Origin: Hermodice carunculata
Lineage: Eukaryota; Annelida; Polychaeta; Eunicida; Amphinomidae
Assembly (NCBI GenBank): GCA_964020975.1
Contig: OZ026612.1
Coordinates: forward strand, 134,608,763 to 134,672,762
DNA length: 64,000 nucleotides
Direction: 5' to 3'
The position numbers and the translations under genes were made by a program. Positions 45,371-58,004 of this stretch are shown here, one piece after another (the first letter of the stretch is position 1; each line of letters starts with the position of its first letter). The notes under the pieces were generated by a model, which was given only the letters and a program-made list of their open reading frames with translations, searched no databases and was not told where the DNA came from.

Positions 45371-46248
45371 ATAGATGTCCTCAAAACTGATATACAGAAT
45401 GCCGTCACCAAGCTTGGTGAACTGATCGAACAAGTTTACACAATTACAAAGTGGCCTTCAAGACTGCAGTGATAAAGTGGACACAACAATTGAAGACATT
45501 CTACCCAAGCTTGCTGCAAAACACAAATCTTTCACCACAACTCTGTCTGTGAAGATCATATACAATGATATGCATGACCGTAAATGGTACCTTACAATAG
45601 GTAAGAATCAACTTAGTTCATGTGGTTGCGGAGGGATCTGAAGGCAGGCCTGCTATAAGTACGTGCATTTTCATTAGTTTCCACTGTAATTTGTACCCAT
45701 GTAACTTCAAAACTGATCTACCTAGAAACACCGAATTTCTTGTGATAAATTGATATATAGTTAAGATAAACATGTAAATTTGATAACTTTTGCTGCAAAA
45801 CTATTCAATGTGTCACATGTTTACTTGAACAGAATCTTATGGGAATACACACCTCTAGCCCACAAAAATGTGTATTTGTTGTGTATTCAGGCACACATAC
45901 ATAAAATTGCTCATTGCAACCTCTCCTATTGAGGGGTTGAAAGGTCCAGCGGGACAGCTTAAACAAGTCACCAGGCAGACATGTATTGACTGCCTGAACT
46001 CATCTATTCGCATCAACGACGAACCCACCACTCGCCTTGCAGCCCGCCATCGGCTAAGTCAGCAAGAAAATGTGGGAATCATCAGATTCCTCGATCTGGA
46101 TCAAAGGAACGCGTGGTTAGCCAATGCTAATCATGTCAAAAACCTCCCAGACAACTCCAGAATCTCGATGTCACTCGAATTGCCCCTCCCACCCCCACCC
46201 CCAGTTACAAGGAAACGAACTAAAGGTTTTGTTTCCCTCTTGGATTAA
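45371..46248 (+). pseudogene. LINE H ORF1 remnant (L1-type coiled coil and RRM-like part)
   Basis: The piece DVLKTDIQNAVTKLGELIEQ (45375) is a coiled coil and continues, after a shift, as CSDKVDTTIEDILPKLAAKH. The downstream open piece has RHRLSQQENVGIIRFLDLDQ RNAWLANANHVKN and a final LELPLPPPP (46050-46200). This order resembles L1-type ORF1 proteins (coiled coil, RRM, C-terminal domain). Damaged. Confidence 0.65.
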
Positions 46249-46560
46249 TTATCTTGTGTTGATTAATCATTAATTAACTTTGGGAAAATGCTTATTCGAC
46301 GTTAGACTTGTCACATTTGTGTCGCATATATCTCAAAAAGTATTTGAGGTTCAACAATGAAACTTTGTGGAAACGTCTATTAATATATGAAAGTGTACAT
46401 CTGGGGTTTTGTTTCTCGGATTAATTATCTTGTGTTAATTAATTATTAATTAACTTAAGGAAATGTTGATTCGACGTTAGACTTGTCACATTTGCGTTGC
46501 ATGTATCTGAGGTAAGTATTTGAGGTTCAACCATGAAACTTTGTGGAAATATCCATATAC
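46225..46560. repeat. Two tandem copies of a ~180-base unit
   Basis: Units start at 46225 and 46405, share GGATTAATTATCTTGTGTT and GACGTTAGACTTGTCACATT, and are about 85-90% alike by eye. The first begins inside the last codons of the LINE H ORF1 remnant. Confidence 0.85.
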
Positions 46561-47349
46561 ATATCATGGGTAATATTATATTGTCAAAAACAATTTTGAA
46601 GATGCAACTGTCATGTAAGTTTTATGTGTATAATTATTATCCATCTGAAAATTTCACAATATGTTTGAAGTCTTACACCAGCCACATGTCATATTCTTTC
46701 CAATGCTGATAAGGGGAATGACAGGTGGGGGCATTCGTCTCCTTTGGACACTTTGTTGCTTTAAAATTTAAATTGACTGTGTACTAGATACCCATATATA
46801 CTAGATGTCAACTTGAATCTCAGAGTAACTGGAAAACTGGTAATTTGGGCTCATGAAAAGTACCGTACAATAAAGTGAGCCCATGTATCTCTTTGTTTAT
46901 ATACTCAAAGTGTTTGCGGTTTTGTTTTGTTTTTGTTTGTTATTACCCACACTACTGTAATATAGTTTCACGTCTCACCTTACAGTTTCAGTATGTGGAC
47001 ATGTTTACATTACCTCATACTGTATTATCTATATGTTGTACCTTACCACATGTACAGTCTTTACAGACACATGGCCGTCTCCTGGAAAAACGCCTATACA
47101 TGTTCACTTGTCTAAATACCTTCTTCCCACATCTTTCTGTTCAACATTTCTATTTTTTTCCCAAGTGTATGTATGGTTGTCACGGTTTCGCTCTTGGTTC
47201 AATTACACTTTTTTTTCTTACAATGAGTTATCACTTTTTGTTTTGGGAAAGAAAAATTTTTGGCACAAAACAATGAAAAGTTTAAGGATTGAAAATGACT
47301 TTCAATATATTACAGTAAAAGAAATTTTGGTGGTTTTTCAATCAACTGT

Positions 47350-48050
47350 TTGAATGAATTATTGAATGATATGGATGACCTTGATAATTCAATTTCTCCA
47401 TTACCTGACTCTCCTCATGTGGAAACAAAAAACCTTAAACCGCTAAAACTTACTTTTTTTCAATACTCGAATCAAATATTCAGTCTTAATGGTGCATTTA
47501 ATAATTTTGTTACATTATTTGAAGATTTAGCTCAGCATGAATTTGCTTTTAGTGCCATTTGCCTGCAAGAAACATGGATTGACCAAAATATATCAGATAT
47601 ATCTGTCTGTAATCTCCTTATATTCCATATAATACCTCTTGAAGCCACATGCACTTCTTATGATGAACTACTTATTTATCTACACATTGATTTGCAACAT
47701 GTATTAAGAGACATATTTTCCTCCATCAAGGTATGGGAACGTTTGTGTATCGATATGTTTGGTTATGGATTGCAGCAGAGATATACTGTACTTTGTGTAG
47801 TATTTATCGACCACCCATGATGAAATGGACCAATTTATGAAAGAACTTGTACCAATAATTGCATTTTTTTTTCAAATGAATCATCTGTAGAATTGTGGTC
47901 GGGGATATATTATTGATTTGTTAAGGCTTAATTCTAGACAATTGTACAGAATGTGTTGATTTAATGTTGTATGTAATAGTTTTCAGCCCAAAATAACATT
48001 GCCAACAAGACTGTCGCATAGAACAGCTACTTTAATCGATCGTGTTTTTA
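47350..48050 (+). pseudogene. LINE H endonuclease remnant
   Basis: The frame from 47350 contains FSLNGAFNNFVTLFEDLAQH, FSAICLQETWIDQNIS (catalytic Glu motif of APE-type endonucleases) and LLIYLHIDLQHVLRDIFSS. Further on, in another frame, PKITLPTRLSHRTATLIDRV near 47985 resembles the end of the endonuclease. It may belong with the ORF1 remnant upstream. The reverse transcriptase does not follow. Confidence 0.7.
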
Positions 48051-48719
48051 GAACCCATCCCAGTGCAGGAAATCATGTAACTCATGAATAATTTTATCCG
48101 AACACGTTTAAGTGTCAACCCCCAAAGACACGTCACCGGGAGGTTCTTGTAAAAAGTGCATGGAATCAACGAAAATAGTAAATTTTGCCTCAAAATCCCT
48201 GTCATTTCAAGAATTTTAATATGTTTAAGTCTCCAAAACGGGAGACTCCCGGTGAAAACGGGAGAGTTGACAGCTATGTTCAACATGTGACCATTTATTT
48301 TATTTTATTTTTTATTTTTCATTTTTTATTTATTTATTTATTTATTTTTTTTGCATTTATTAATACAAACTTCGAATTTAAGGAACCCTCTCAAATTTAT
48401 ACAAACTGAAACGAAAGACCACAATTCATCCCGGTGTTTTTACGCCCATGGAAATACAAACATTGTTTCAAGATTCGTATATATATCAACATGTGACATG
48501 TAACACGAGACATCAGATCAACCAAAAGAATCAAATTTACTTGACCTTATACTATGAAATAAAGAAAATTTGATTAAAAACATTGAAGCTAAAGCACCAA
48601 TAGGAAAGAGCGATTACATAGTCATAACTTTTGAATATTTGCTACGTACAGGAATCACATTTGGAGAAAGTATGTCATAAGTATTCGAAGGGAAACTACA
48701 AACAAATGAATACAGACTT

Positions 48720-49912
48720 GCAGATCAAGAGTAATTCAGTTGTTGGAAACATGGACATCGTGACATGAAGATAGTTTACCGATAGAAGTTATGTACTTGG
48801 ACTTTAGAAAGGCGTTCGATTCTGTGCCTATACAGCACTTGATCAAAAAGGTCGACAGTTTTGGTATTGCGGGAAACTTACTTAAATGGATAGAGTCTTC
48901 AGTAACCGGCAGACAACAAAGAGTTATTGTGAATGGTAGTATGTCGCTATGGGAGAAAGTCACAAGTGATGTTCCCTAAGGCAGTGTCCTTGGACCCATC
49001 CTGTTCCTACTTTGTATTAATGATATGCCTGGAGTAGTTAGGGCTTTAATAAAGCTGTTCGCTGATGATGCAAAATTATGTAAAACAGTTCCAACACAAC
49101 TAGACTGCGAGAAAGTGCAGGAAGATGTCAAATCGCTGGGAAAATGGACAGAAGACTGGCAAATCAAGTTTCACCCAAACAAATCCAATGTGTTAAGGAT
49201 TGGAAAAATCATCCTGACTTCGACTATAAAATGTCAGATGCGGGTAAAGAAGTGAGTGTACAATTTGAATAGGAGGAAAAGGATTTATGTGTTTGGATGG
49301 ATTGAGATTTAAAATTCGAAAAACACATTACAGAGGCGGCCAATAAAGCCAATAAAATTACAGGTATTAGGCCTATGTGGCCATCCTTTGAATACCTTGA
49401 CAGTACAGTCTTCAAATTACTAGGTCTATATATACTTCTATGGTTAGACCCCACCTGGAATGCGCTGCTCCTGTATGGTCACCCCATACATGGACAATGG
49501 CTGATTTAATAGAATATCTGCGCAGAGGAGAACAAGAAAAATATTGCCAAGTTTAAAGAATATGTCATATGAGGATAGACTAAAACATTTGCAAATCCAG
49601 ACCTTGCTTTATATGCGCCTGAAAGGAGATTTAATAAATACATTTAAATATATTCATGGATATTAGGCCTACAATACTGTGCAATGTTTACCTCCAGTCA
49701 TTGTAGACCCAATATCTAGAGGTCATAATCTAAGATTACATAAAGTAGGACCAAAATTGGACAAGAGAAAGCACTTTTTTGGCATTAGGGTGGTAAATGG
49801 ACCTAGTGTAAATTGTTTTAAAGCACGGCTTGATAAGCACTTCGTAAGTCACCCTGTTGTATACAATTACAAGCCACTTAGACCACCCACATGGAACTCA
49901 GATGACTAGATA
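48720..49912 (+). pseudogene. LINE I reverse transcriptase remnant
   Basis: MYLDFRKAFDSVPIQHLIKK (48791) and, after a stop in the VPQGS motif, GSVLGPILFLLCINDMPGVV with LFADDAKLCKTV (49055). Then WTEDWQIKFHPNKSNVLRIG, and in other frames ADLIE and SYEDRLKHLQIQTLLYMRLK. The last open part (49679-49909) has RKHFFGIRVVNG. Many breaks; an old copy. The same clade as J. Confidence 0.85.
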
Positions 49913-49929
49913 TTGAAGAGCGGCTTAAA

Positions 49930-51080
49930 TTGGAGAAAAATCCTACCGAGCCGGACATAACTATTAACTAAAGCAGCTTAGGGCAAAGAACTTGACAGGA
50001 AGCAGGGCAGATTCATGTATTAAGCAATGCAAGACGAACTTCAGTGATGAAAGTGACAACTCCAGAAAGCAAAATCCAGGCAATATTAACAGTAAGCCAC
50101 TATAGTATAGGCCCTACCTAAAAACAAACGCGATGCTGCACATATTGGGAAAATTTCATTTGTTTAGTAGATAAAAGTAGACATTATTTCTAGATGGTAA
50201 AGTAACATAACTAGAAGGAAGTGCTCTCATCATGGTAGACGCATACCGCATAGTTCTGTTGCTACTGCTAGCAACTGAGGGGACCTGAGCAGGTGTGCAG
50301 TTAATATAGGCCTTCATCCAAGAAACAATTTAGTAACCGGACAGCAGGTGGCGCTTAAATAGCCTGCGCGGAATGTTGGGAAGGTAGTGCAGCAGCTTGA
50401 TTTCAGATGCGGTGAGTGCTGTCGGTGAGTAAACAGGCCAAAACAATTTCTCAAATGGAGACATTTTGTTATGAATCAAGACCACTGCGTGCGAAAAGCG
50501 AAAAATACAGAACCTCGACCAGAAGAAAAAATATCACGGTTACACTGCAGCGTTGCATCCCCGGGTTGCATCAAGAGGCACTGAAGTCTAGACACATAAC
50601 GGTTGAATTATGTTTGGGCAAGTGTGAAAATGGTCGGGCACTCCCCGACCCTGGGGCGGGCCCTTGGGGGCTATCGCCACTGCCATGGCATTGGTCATCA
50701 ATGCCAGTATCAGTGAAAGCTTTGGTTCAACTTAGTTCTTTTTATTCTTATTCATGCTTACATGTGAATGTAACAAATATAATCCCGCGTACGTGACTGC
50801 GTCCGACAGAGTCTCTAAATTTCAGTTGGCTACAGATTGGCATTCCGCGGTTGAAATCGAAGGTGGGCCTATATATAGGTACATGACGTCATTATCCAAA
50901 TGACGGAATGCTGCATGCCCGTCAACAGTTACTGCCTGTTCAGTGCTGTTGAGCGGGAGACTTCTTTTTGAAGATCCCATAAGTTGTTATGCACTAGTCA
51001 GTTGTAACCCCTACCTGCCCCCCCCCTCCGGAAATGGTGGGGGAATTTTACAATTGCACCATCGTAAAAATTAGGAAAGT
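49930..51080. other. Anonymous stretch
   Basis: No gene recognised. The frame at 50416-50796 has no family features and ordinary base composition. Confidence 0.5.
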
Positions 51081-51089
51081 CCCTGCTGT

Positions 51090-51626
51090 CTTGAGGAAGA
51101 TCAGGAAGAATTTTTCACGATGGTGGGGGGAGCCATGAAGCAAATCACACCTATAGAAAATGTACAACGAAGGGCTGCAAAGCTCTTGCCTGGTTTTTCA
51201 AACTTAACATATGAAGAACGATTGAGAAAACTACATCTACCAACACTTGCATATAGAAGGTATAGGGGTGACAGGACTAAAACTTTTAAGATAATCAAAG
51301 GAATTTACGACAAAACTGTGACTGAGGGACTTCTTCCCCTGCAGCAATCTACAATAAGAGATCATAGATACCATATATTTAAGAGGAGGTCTAAATTAGA
51401 TGATAGAAAATATTATTTTGGATTGAGAGTGAATGACCAGTGGAACAATTTGCCTGATGAAGTTGTAAGTGCTAATACTGTGAAACAATTTGAAAAGAAT
51501 TTAGACTTTTTGTGGAAAGACAGCGAAGTTATGTACAGCCTGGACATAAACGTGCAGGAAAAGACTGGAGCTCGTGCCACCCATTATGCACTGTCTAATA
51601 TACAATATGTGTTCAACTTTGATTAA
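51090..51626 (+). pseudogene. LINE J ORF2 C-terminal fragment
   Basis: An open frame with IENVQRRAAKLLPGFSNLTY, EERLRKLHLPTLAYRRYRGD, KLDDRKYYFGLRVNDQWNNL and PDEVVSANTVKQFEKNLDFL: the standard C-terminal end of a Jockey-superfamily LINE ORF2. The reverse transcriptase is absent, so this is a 5'-truncated copy. A 3' UTR with TTAAAGCCTGTTGTCAGT follows to about 51765. Confidence 0.85.
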
Positions 51627-51769
51627 TAGGAGCTGACACTAGAGGCTCTTAAAGCCTGTTGTCAGTAATTATCTTGTAATGACATGTCCCCTGTCTCTTG
51701 GGTCTGAAACCTGCCACAGGGTCAAGTATTTGTTCAACTCCAGTGTACAAAGACTATAAATTTTTAATA

Positions 51770-54100
51770 CCCACCCATGAGGACTTAGGCAACTTGATGC
51801 AGGATGAACAAAACAATTATTAATCATCTGTGTATAGCTAATGCCACAACACTGAAAATGTAAATTTTTTGCAAATCAGTTGGAAAACTTTTAAAGCAGA
51901 CAGGAGGAACAAACAAGTTGATCTTACTGGTGTCAGGGTTTGAACTAGGAATATTTTGGGCCGCGGCCAAAGTGGCTTTCTAGATATTGAAAATTTCAGA
52001 AATTCAGGGCATATAAGGCACAAAGGCCAATTCATTTTCCATGATACATTGAACTGGACTATATGATAGAATTTGGCTTTGGCTTGAAGTGGCTTCACTG
52101 TGGCAGTGTACCTAACTATATAATAGGGAAAAGCAAGACAGAAGCTTCTACTGCCCTCATGTAGATGGCACTTCACTCATTCAGGACTCGGGTATACCCT
52201 GTGGACTCCCCCAGGTATTCTCCCCTGTATATCGACAGCTGTGATATATATCCTTGGTAAAATCCCCGGACTGACCAGAGCACAGTGTTATGGTAAATTC
52301 CCCATAGACCCGTGGTAAACCCTGTCAAATTTCCCTGGTAAATGCCCTGGAGACTGGAGCTTCAAATCACCGCAAATCCCCGGGATTGCCCCAGGAGATT
52401 CTGTAGGGGTAGGGTGCAGGGTTGAAACTGACCAGTGCATTAATTTGACAGGATTTTAGGCCCATTAACATATTTTCCCGGTGGAACTACAGAGACACAT
52501 AGCTTTGTGCCCGTTTCATCCACTTGTGCTTTTTGTTGAATGTTGTTGTTGACAGCTTCCTCTTCCTCCTCCTCCTCCTTCATTCCCTTGTCTTGTGTTC
52601 CTGTGTAAGATGTCATGAAGAGCTATACTTAACTGACTCGGATGAGCTTGACAGTGTATCTTGGAAATGCTCACATAATTCTCAATGTCACAGGGACACA
52701 TATAAAATCTGTTTCTATGCACAAACTACCTAGCTAAGTTTGGATTGTATCCATCTAGCTCACCTTGACCTTATGAGTTATGTGCTCAATGTCACAGGAA
52801 CACTGGTGTGAGGTTGATGTTAAGGTCACAGTATAACACCATCGGTCACTTAAGCATGCAGGTCTCCACACTTTTTTTTTTAACTTTTACTTTCAACAGT
52901 GAACTTGACACACAAACTTCATGATACAAGAGCTGACTAAAAAGAAGATTTAATGCATTGCAGACCAAATATAACAAAGAAACTGGGAATGAGGCTAGAT
53001 GTTTTTCAGTTGCTAGGAAATAAGCCGGAAGTTCCCATAAGTCATGAATGATTAAGTGTCTATCAAATTTGCACCTTCATTATCGCTTTGCTTCAATTAA
53101 ACATTTTGTATAGAAAAATTAAACCTATGCCAGAGCCCTCATAAAAATTCTGCGGGTCCAGTACTTTCTCCATGATGCTCATCACTGCCATCCAGGGCCC
53201 TGTGGCATGGCACCACGCTCCTGGTGGCCGTAATGCATATTAGCAAGCATGCGCACCATTCAGTTTCCTGCTCTTGGTCTCTGCCAAAAGGTGTCCAGAA
53301 TAAATGGATGCTAGAGTCTGGCGTCCATTTATTGTGGACGCATATTGTTGGAAGCTCCCTCTTTATTCTTACCTTTTCGGTACTCTTGCTTCTTTTTCTG
53401 TTATGTGGTAGTCAATAGGTTTCCTGGGAAACTAGTCCGATCACTGGCATAGTCAGTCCAGGTTCGTGAGTCAAGGATGTGGATGTGGAGTTCAACTTTG
53501 GTTGGGACACCAACCACCACAGGATGGCCTGTTGGGATGACCATCCTGCATGTGTAGGAGCGGCATTTTCTGCACTTACAAGCGTCTGTGTGATATTTGT
53601 CGATGATGGACGCCTTCTCAGTTACACACAGTCGATCGGACAGATGTGAGATTCGCTAGACGGAGGCTCTAATGTGCAGAGGCATGCTGGGAGCGTGAGG
53701 TCAGTGTACCTTGCATGGGGGGGGGGCCCTGGTCCTTGATTCTAGGCACCTGTCCTTGAGGTCAATCCCAGGCCTCTGCTAGTTTGCCGAGGCCTCACAG
53801 CCAGCTGCAAACTGGTCCTCAAATCGAGGCCCCCATGGGGGGGGGTCACCAGTCAGACCAAGCTCAGACTGGTCCTTGAGTCGCGATTCATCCTCGATGT
53901 TTATACTGTCCACAATGAGTATGGGGCACTGCTAAAATTGATTATGCCGTATCTTGCAATATCTCCCAAATGACTGATAAAATTAAAAGCTTGTGACCTG
54001 TTTTCATGGTCTAAAATATAACACAATGGAAAGTTGTCCTATGATAAGACTGTATATATGTAACATGCACTACTTTTAAAGGCAGACACTGGGTAGATTT
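51770..54100. other. Anonymous stretch
   Basis: No gene recognised. Around 52190-52390 short phrases such as CC(C/T)TGGTAAA(T/A) recur five or more times in a degenerate pattern. G runs occur near 53719 and 53836. Confidence 0.5.
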
Positions 54101-54159
54101 TTTTCCCCTGGTTGTCCTTATCGAAAGATGTGGTATTGCTGTTGTCATTGTGTATCCTT

Positions 54160-54740
54160 CCATCTTTTACCATTGCAGATGCAATAGCTTTTGAACAAAT
54201 TGAGCTACTATCATGAAACTCGTAATTTACAGGCATCTCATTAGAAGCTGGCTGACTTGCATATTCAGTGACTTTTACATTTTCAAGGTCACCATGCAGT
54301 GGTCATCATATTTTTACCCTTGTAGATGAAATAGCTTTTGGACAAATTGATCTGCTATCATGAAACGTACTGTTGAAGCATCTCATAAGAAGCTTGACTG
54401 AGTTTGATATTTAGCAACTTTGACCTATTTTCAAGGTCACTAGGGGGATTTTTACCCTTGCCGAGACAATTACTAATATTCAAAAGCTACCTTTATGAAA
54501 CCTGTGCTGTAGCATTATTTCATTGGAAATTTGACTGAGTTTGACATTCTGTGACCTTGATCTATTTTCAAGGTAACCAAGGGTCATAATTTTTATCTTT
54601 GAGGATGCTTCAATCTATGAACAAATTGACTTAATTGAGGTACTATCAGGAAACTTGTACTGTAGAAGCATCCCTTGGAAGCAAGGCTGATTTGGCATTT
54701 AGTGACTTTGACCTATTTTAAAGGTCATGAGGTTATTCCA
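54160..54740. repeat. Tandem array of four diverged ~145-base units
   Basis: Units are marked by (A/T)TTTTCAAGGTCAC-like cores near 54287, 54436, 54571 and 54722 and by ATAGCTTTTG(A/G)ACAAATTGA at their starts. The units differ from those of the next array apart from the TTTGACCTATTTTCAAGGTCA core. No end structures found. Confidence 0.75.
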
Positions 54741-54922
54741 ACCATTATATACAAGTTTTTTGTGTTTCACAGGCACCCAGTATGTCTTACATGAAGAAAA
54801 CATAACCATTAAAGTGTACATATTTTAAAAGCACATATTCTGAAGACTATGACACAAATTGAGACACTAAAATCAAAAATAAACATCATCATGGTACATT
54901 TTATATACATGTTGCCCTTATT

Positions 54923-56752
54923 ATGTCTCCCCATGCAACGGGGGGACATATTGTTTTTGCGTCCGCTTCTTCTGCTTCTTCTTGTTCTTCTTCAACACAT
55001 TGTTGCCTGCATTGCAGACACGATAACTCAAGAAAGATTTGAGTTGGGAAGTTGAAATTTTATGTGAAGATGTTCCTATATATGATCTTGCTTGGGATTG
55101 CAGTGGGTGACCTTTACATATTTTTCAAGGACCCATGGGCATGTCAAGTAAAATTGACGCGGACGCAACAACTCTTCAAGGATTTGACTTAGGAGGTTGA
55201 AATCTTGTATGATTATGTACCATAATATAAACTAGGTTGGGATTGTAGATGGGTGACCTTGACCTATTTTCATGGTCACATGGGCACTTTAAAAATCATT
55301 GCACATGCACTCGAGAAAGATTTGTCTTAAAGAGGTTGACATTCTGTGCGATTATATTTGTATGTGAGACTTTTGTAAGACCTTGTTTGTGACTGTGGAT
55401 GTGTGACCTTGATGTGTTTTTCAAGGTCACATTGGCATTTGTCTAAAATCAGTGTGGACGTGATAACTCAAGAAAGATTTGAGTTGGGAAGTTGAAATTT
55501 TATATGAAGATGTTCTTATATATGACCTTGCTTGGGATTGCAGTTGGGGGACCTTGACATTTTTCAAGGTCACATGGGCATGTCATCTTATATTGACCCG
55601 GATGCAACAACTGTGCAAGAATTTGACCTAGGAGGTTGATATTTTGCATGTTTTATGTACAATAATGCCAAATAGGTTGGGATTGTAGATGGGTGACCTT
55701 GACCAATTTTCAAGGTCACATGGCCACTTTTTAAAAATCATTGCACATGCACTCGAGAAAGATTTGTCTTAAAGAGGTTGGCATTTTGTGTGATTATGTT
55801 TGTATGTAAAACTTTTGTAAGACCTTCTTTGTGACTGCAGATATATGACCTTGACGTATTTTTCAAGGTCACATGGGCATTTCATCAAAAATCAACGTGG
55901 ATGTGATAACTCAATGAAGATTTGACTTGGGAAGTTGAAATTTATATAAGACCCTGCTTGGGATTGCAGGTGGGTGACCTTGACTATTTTTAAGGTCACT
56001 ATGTATGTCATGTGAAATCAATAACTCTAGAAAAATTTGACTTGGGAAGTTGAAATTTTATGTGAAGATGTTCCTATATAAGGCCTTGCTTGGGATTGTA
56101 GATGGTGACCTTGACCTTTTTTAAAGTCACATGGCCACTTGTTCAAAATCATTGCAGATACACTAGTGAAAGATTTGACTTGCAGAGATTGAAATTTTGT
56201 GTGATTATGTTTCTATGAAAGACTTGTAAGACCTTGCTTGTGACTGCAGATGTTTGACTTTGGCCTATTTTTTAAGGTCACATGGGCATTTCATCTTAAA
56301 TCCATGCAGACATGATAACTCCACACGGATTTCACTTAGGAGGCAGAAATTGTGCATGATTATGTACCATAATACAAACTAGGTTGGGAGTATAGATGGG
56401 TGTCCTTGACCTGTTTTCAAGGTCACAAACACTTCCTTGAAGCTGCAGAAGCTATAAGTCAAGAATGTCTTTTCAAAAGGTAGCACCTTCAAATTGTGTT
56501 ATTATATATTTGTAGATGTGTGAACTTGCCCTATTTTTCAAGCTCACATGGGCATTTCCTTGAAAATAGTCCCAGATGTGATGTCAAAAGAATATAACTT
56601 AAAAGGTTGAAGTTTTCTAGGATTATGTACCAATAGACACGATATCTGTAGATCATTCGAATCGGTATGCCTATTTATAAAAATAAGGGTGACAATAGTA
56701 AGGGCACACAGGGAGACATTTGATTTTCTGTCGGAAAATCAGCCTGTTCTAG
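54923..56752 (+). mobile_element. HINE-like element K1 with eleven ~145-base core repeats
   Basis: The 5' end ATGTCTCCCC begins a hairpin with GGGGGGACA. One strand of that stem recurs near the 3' end (GGGAGACAT, about 56711-56719), followed by a hairpin with 8-base arms (TGATTTTC, GAAAATCA) and GCCTGTTCTAG, a CTRR-like end. The interior is a minisatellite with cores near 55127, 55276, 55423, 55566, 55713, 55862, 55990, 56123, 56273, 56419 and 56538. Unit types alternate as a three-unit higher-order repeat (abc, abc, then irregular). The layout fits Helentron-derived, pearl-type elements. No coding capacity. Confidence 0.75.
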
Positions 56753-56760
56753 TTTTAATT

Positions 56761-57417
56761 ATGTCTCCCCTTGCAGCGGGGGGACGGACTGTTTTTGCCT
56801 CCGTTTCTTCCACTTCTTCTTCAACACATTGTTGCATGCGTTGCGGAAGTAATAACTCAAGAAAGATTTGACTTGGAAAGTTGAAATTTTTTGTGAAGAT
56901 GTTCCTATATGAAACCTTACTTGGGATTACAGATGGGTAACGTTGACCTATTTTTCAAGGTCACATGGGCATGTATAAAAGTGATGCGCAAAAAACAACT
57001 CTGCAAGAATTTGACTTAGGAGGTTGAAATCTTGCATGTTTATGTACCATAATACCAACTAGGTTGGGATTGTAGATGGGTGACCTTGACCTATTTTCAA
57101 GGTCACATGGGCACTTTTTAAAAATCATTGCACATGCACTCGAGAAAGATTTGTCTTAAAGAGGTTGACATTTTTTGTGATTATGTTTGTATGTAAGACC
57201 TTGTTTGCAACTGCAGATGTATGACCTTGACATATTTTTCAGGGTCACATGGGCATTTCTTCAAAAATCAACGTTTTGAAATGTCAGTAAAGAGTGTACC
57301 TTTACCATATCTGTAGATCATTGGAATTGGTATGCCTCTTTATAAAAATAAGGGTGACAATAGTAAGGGCGCACAGGGAGACATTTGATTTTCTGTCAAA
57401 AAATCAGCCTGTTCTAG
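56761..57417 (+). mobile_element. HINE-like element K2, head to tail with K1, three core repeats
   Basis: The same 5' start (ATGTCTCCCC ... GGGGGGAC) and 3' end (GGGAGACATTTGATTTTCTG ... GTTCTAG) as K1, separated from it by 8 bases. It holds one abc trimer of the ~145-base core. It is 1173 bases shorter than K1, which is eight units. Confidence 0.75.
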
Positions 57418-57739
57418 TTTAGATTAAATAAGAAGTGACAGCAGCAGAAAATATGTATTCTTACTGGTATTCCCATCTTAATTTTGTCCTTTGACATTTT
57501 TGTCATGATCACCAGTATGTTTCTTTTCAGAATATACTTTGTTGGGTGTGTGTTAAGCATAAGAGAGCAGAAGCCTTTGAAAAAAGTTGTACAAGATGTA
57601 CAGAACAACTGATGGCTGCTGCAATATTATCACAGTGATGGTACCCCAGCCTTCAGATCATGATCATGATTAGCACTGAAGGGATCTAATACCTGTGTTT
57701 GAAACTTTTGCCTTTTTAAAGTGTATATATTTATTGCAG

Positions 57740-57928
57740 ATATGTTGGTATGCCAGATGTGTAATGCCTCAAGTGAAACACATGGCCAGAAAAAATACAG
57801 ATGTCCCAATGAGACTAAGGCGCCGTCAGTCAGATGCAAAATGGCGTGCCAACGTGGCTAGTTGCTTTGAAACACTGAAACATATTATTCCATTCAACAA
57901 GCGGGCATCAAAACGACAAATATCAAAG
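57740..57928 (+). CDS. Candidate exon of a bHLH-like transcription factor
   Basis: A 189-base exon bounded by TTTATTGCAG at 57739 and donor GTGTGT at 57929, phase 0 at both ends. It encodes 63 residues, ICWYARCVMPQVKHMARKNT through a basic stretch (PMRLRRRQSDAKWRANVAS), then FETLKHIIPFNKRASKRQIS and K. The F-x-x-L-K-x-I-I-P block is the end of helix 1 of a bHLH domain, and NKRASKRQISK suits loop plus start of helix 2, where introns are common. Some canonical basic-region residues (H-N-x-x-E-R) are absent, so DNA binding may be atypical. Partner exons were not found; the function is inferred from this domain only. Confidence 0.55.
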
Positions 57929-58004
57929 GTGTGTGCAGCTATTCAAGTTTCTAGGAGTGATATAGAGCCATGCATATGGCCAGCCATTTTGACATTTTGT
58001 TCTA

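Noticed and set aside
50416-50796. 126-codon plus-strand frame
   Set aside because: No domain, signal or splice support, and flanked by LINE debris.
54923-57417. CRISPR-like regular repeats
   Set aside because: The ~145-base units are contiguous with no unique spacers, lie between transposon ends and sit in animal DNA.
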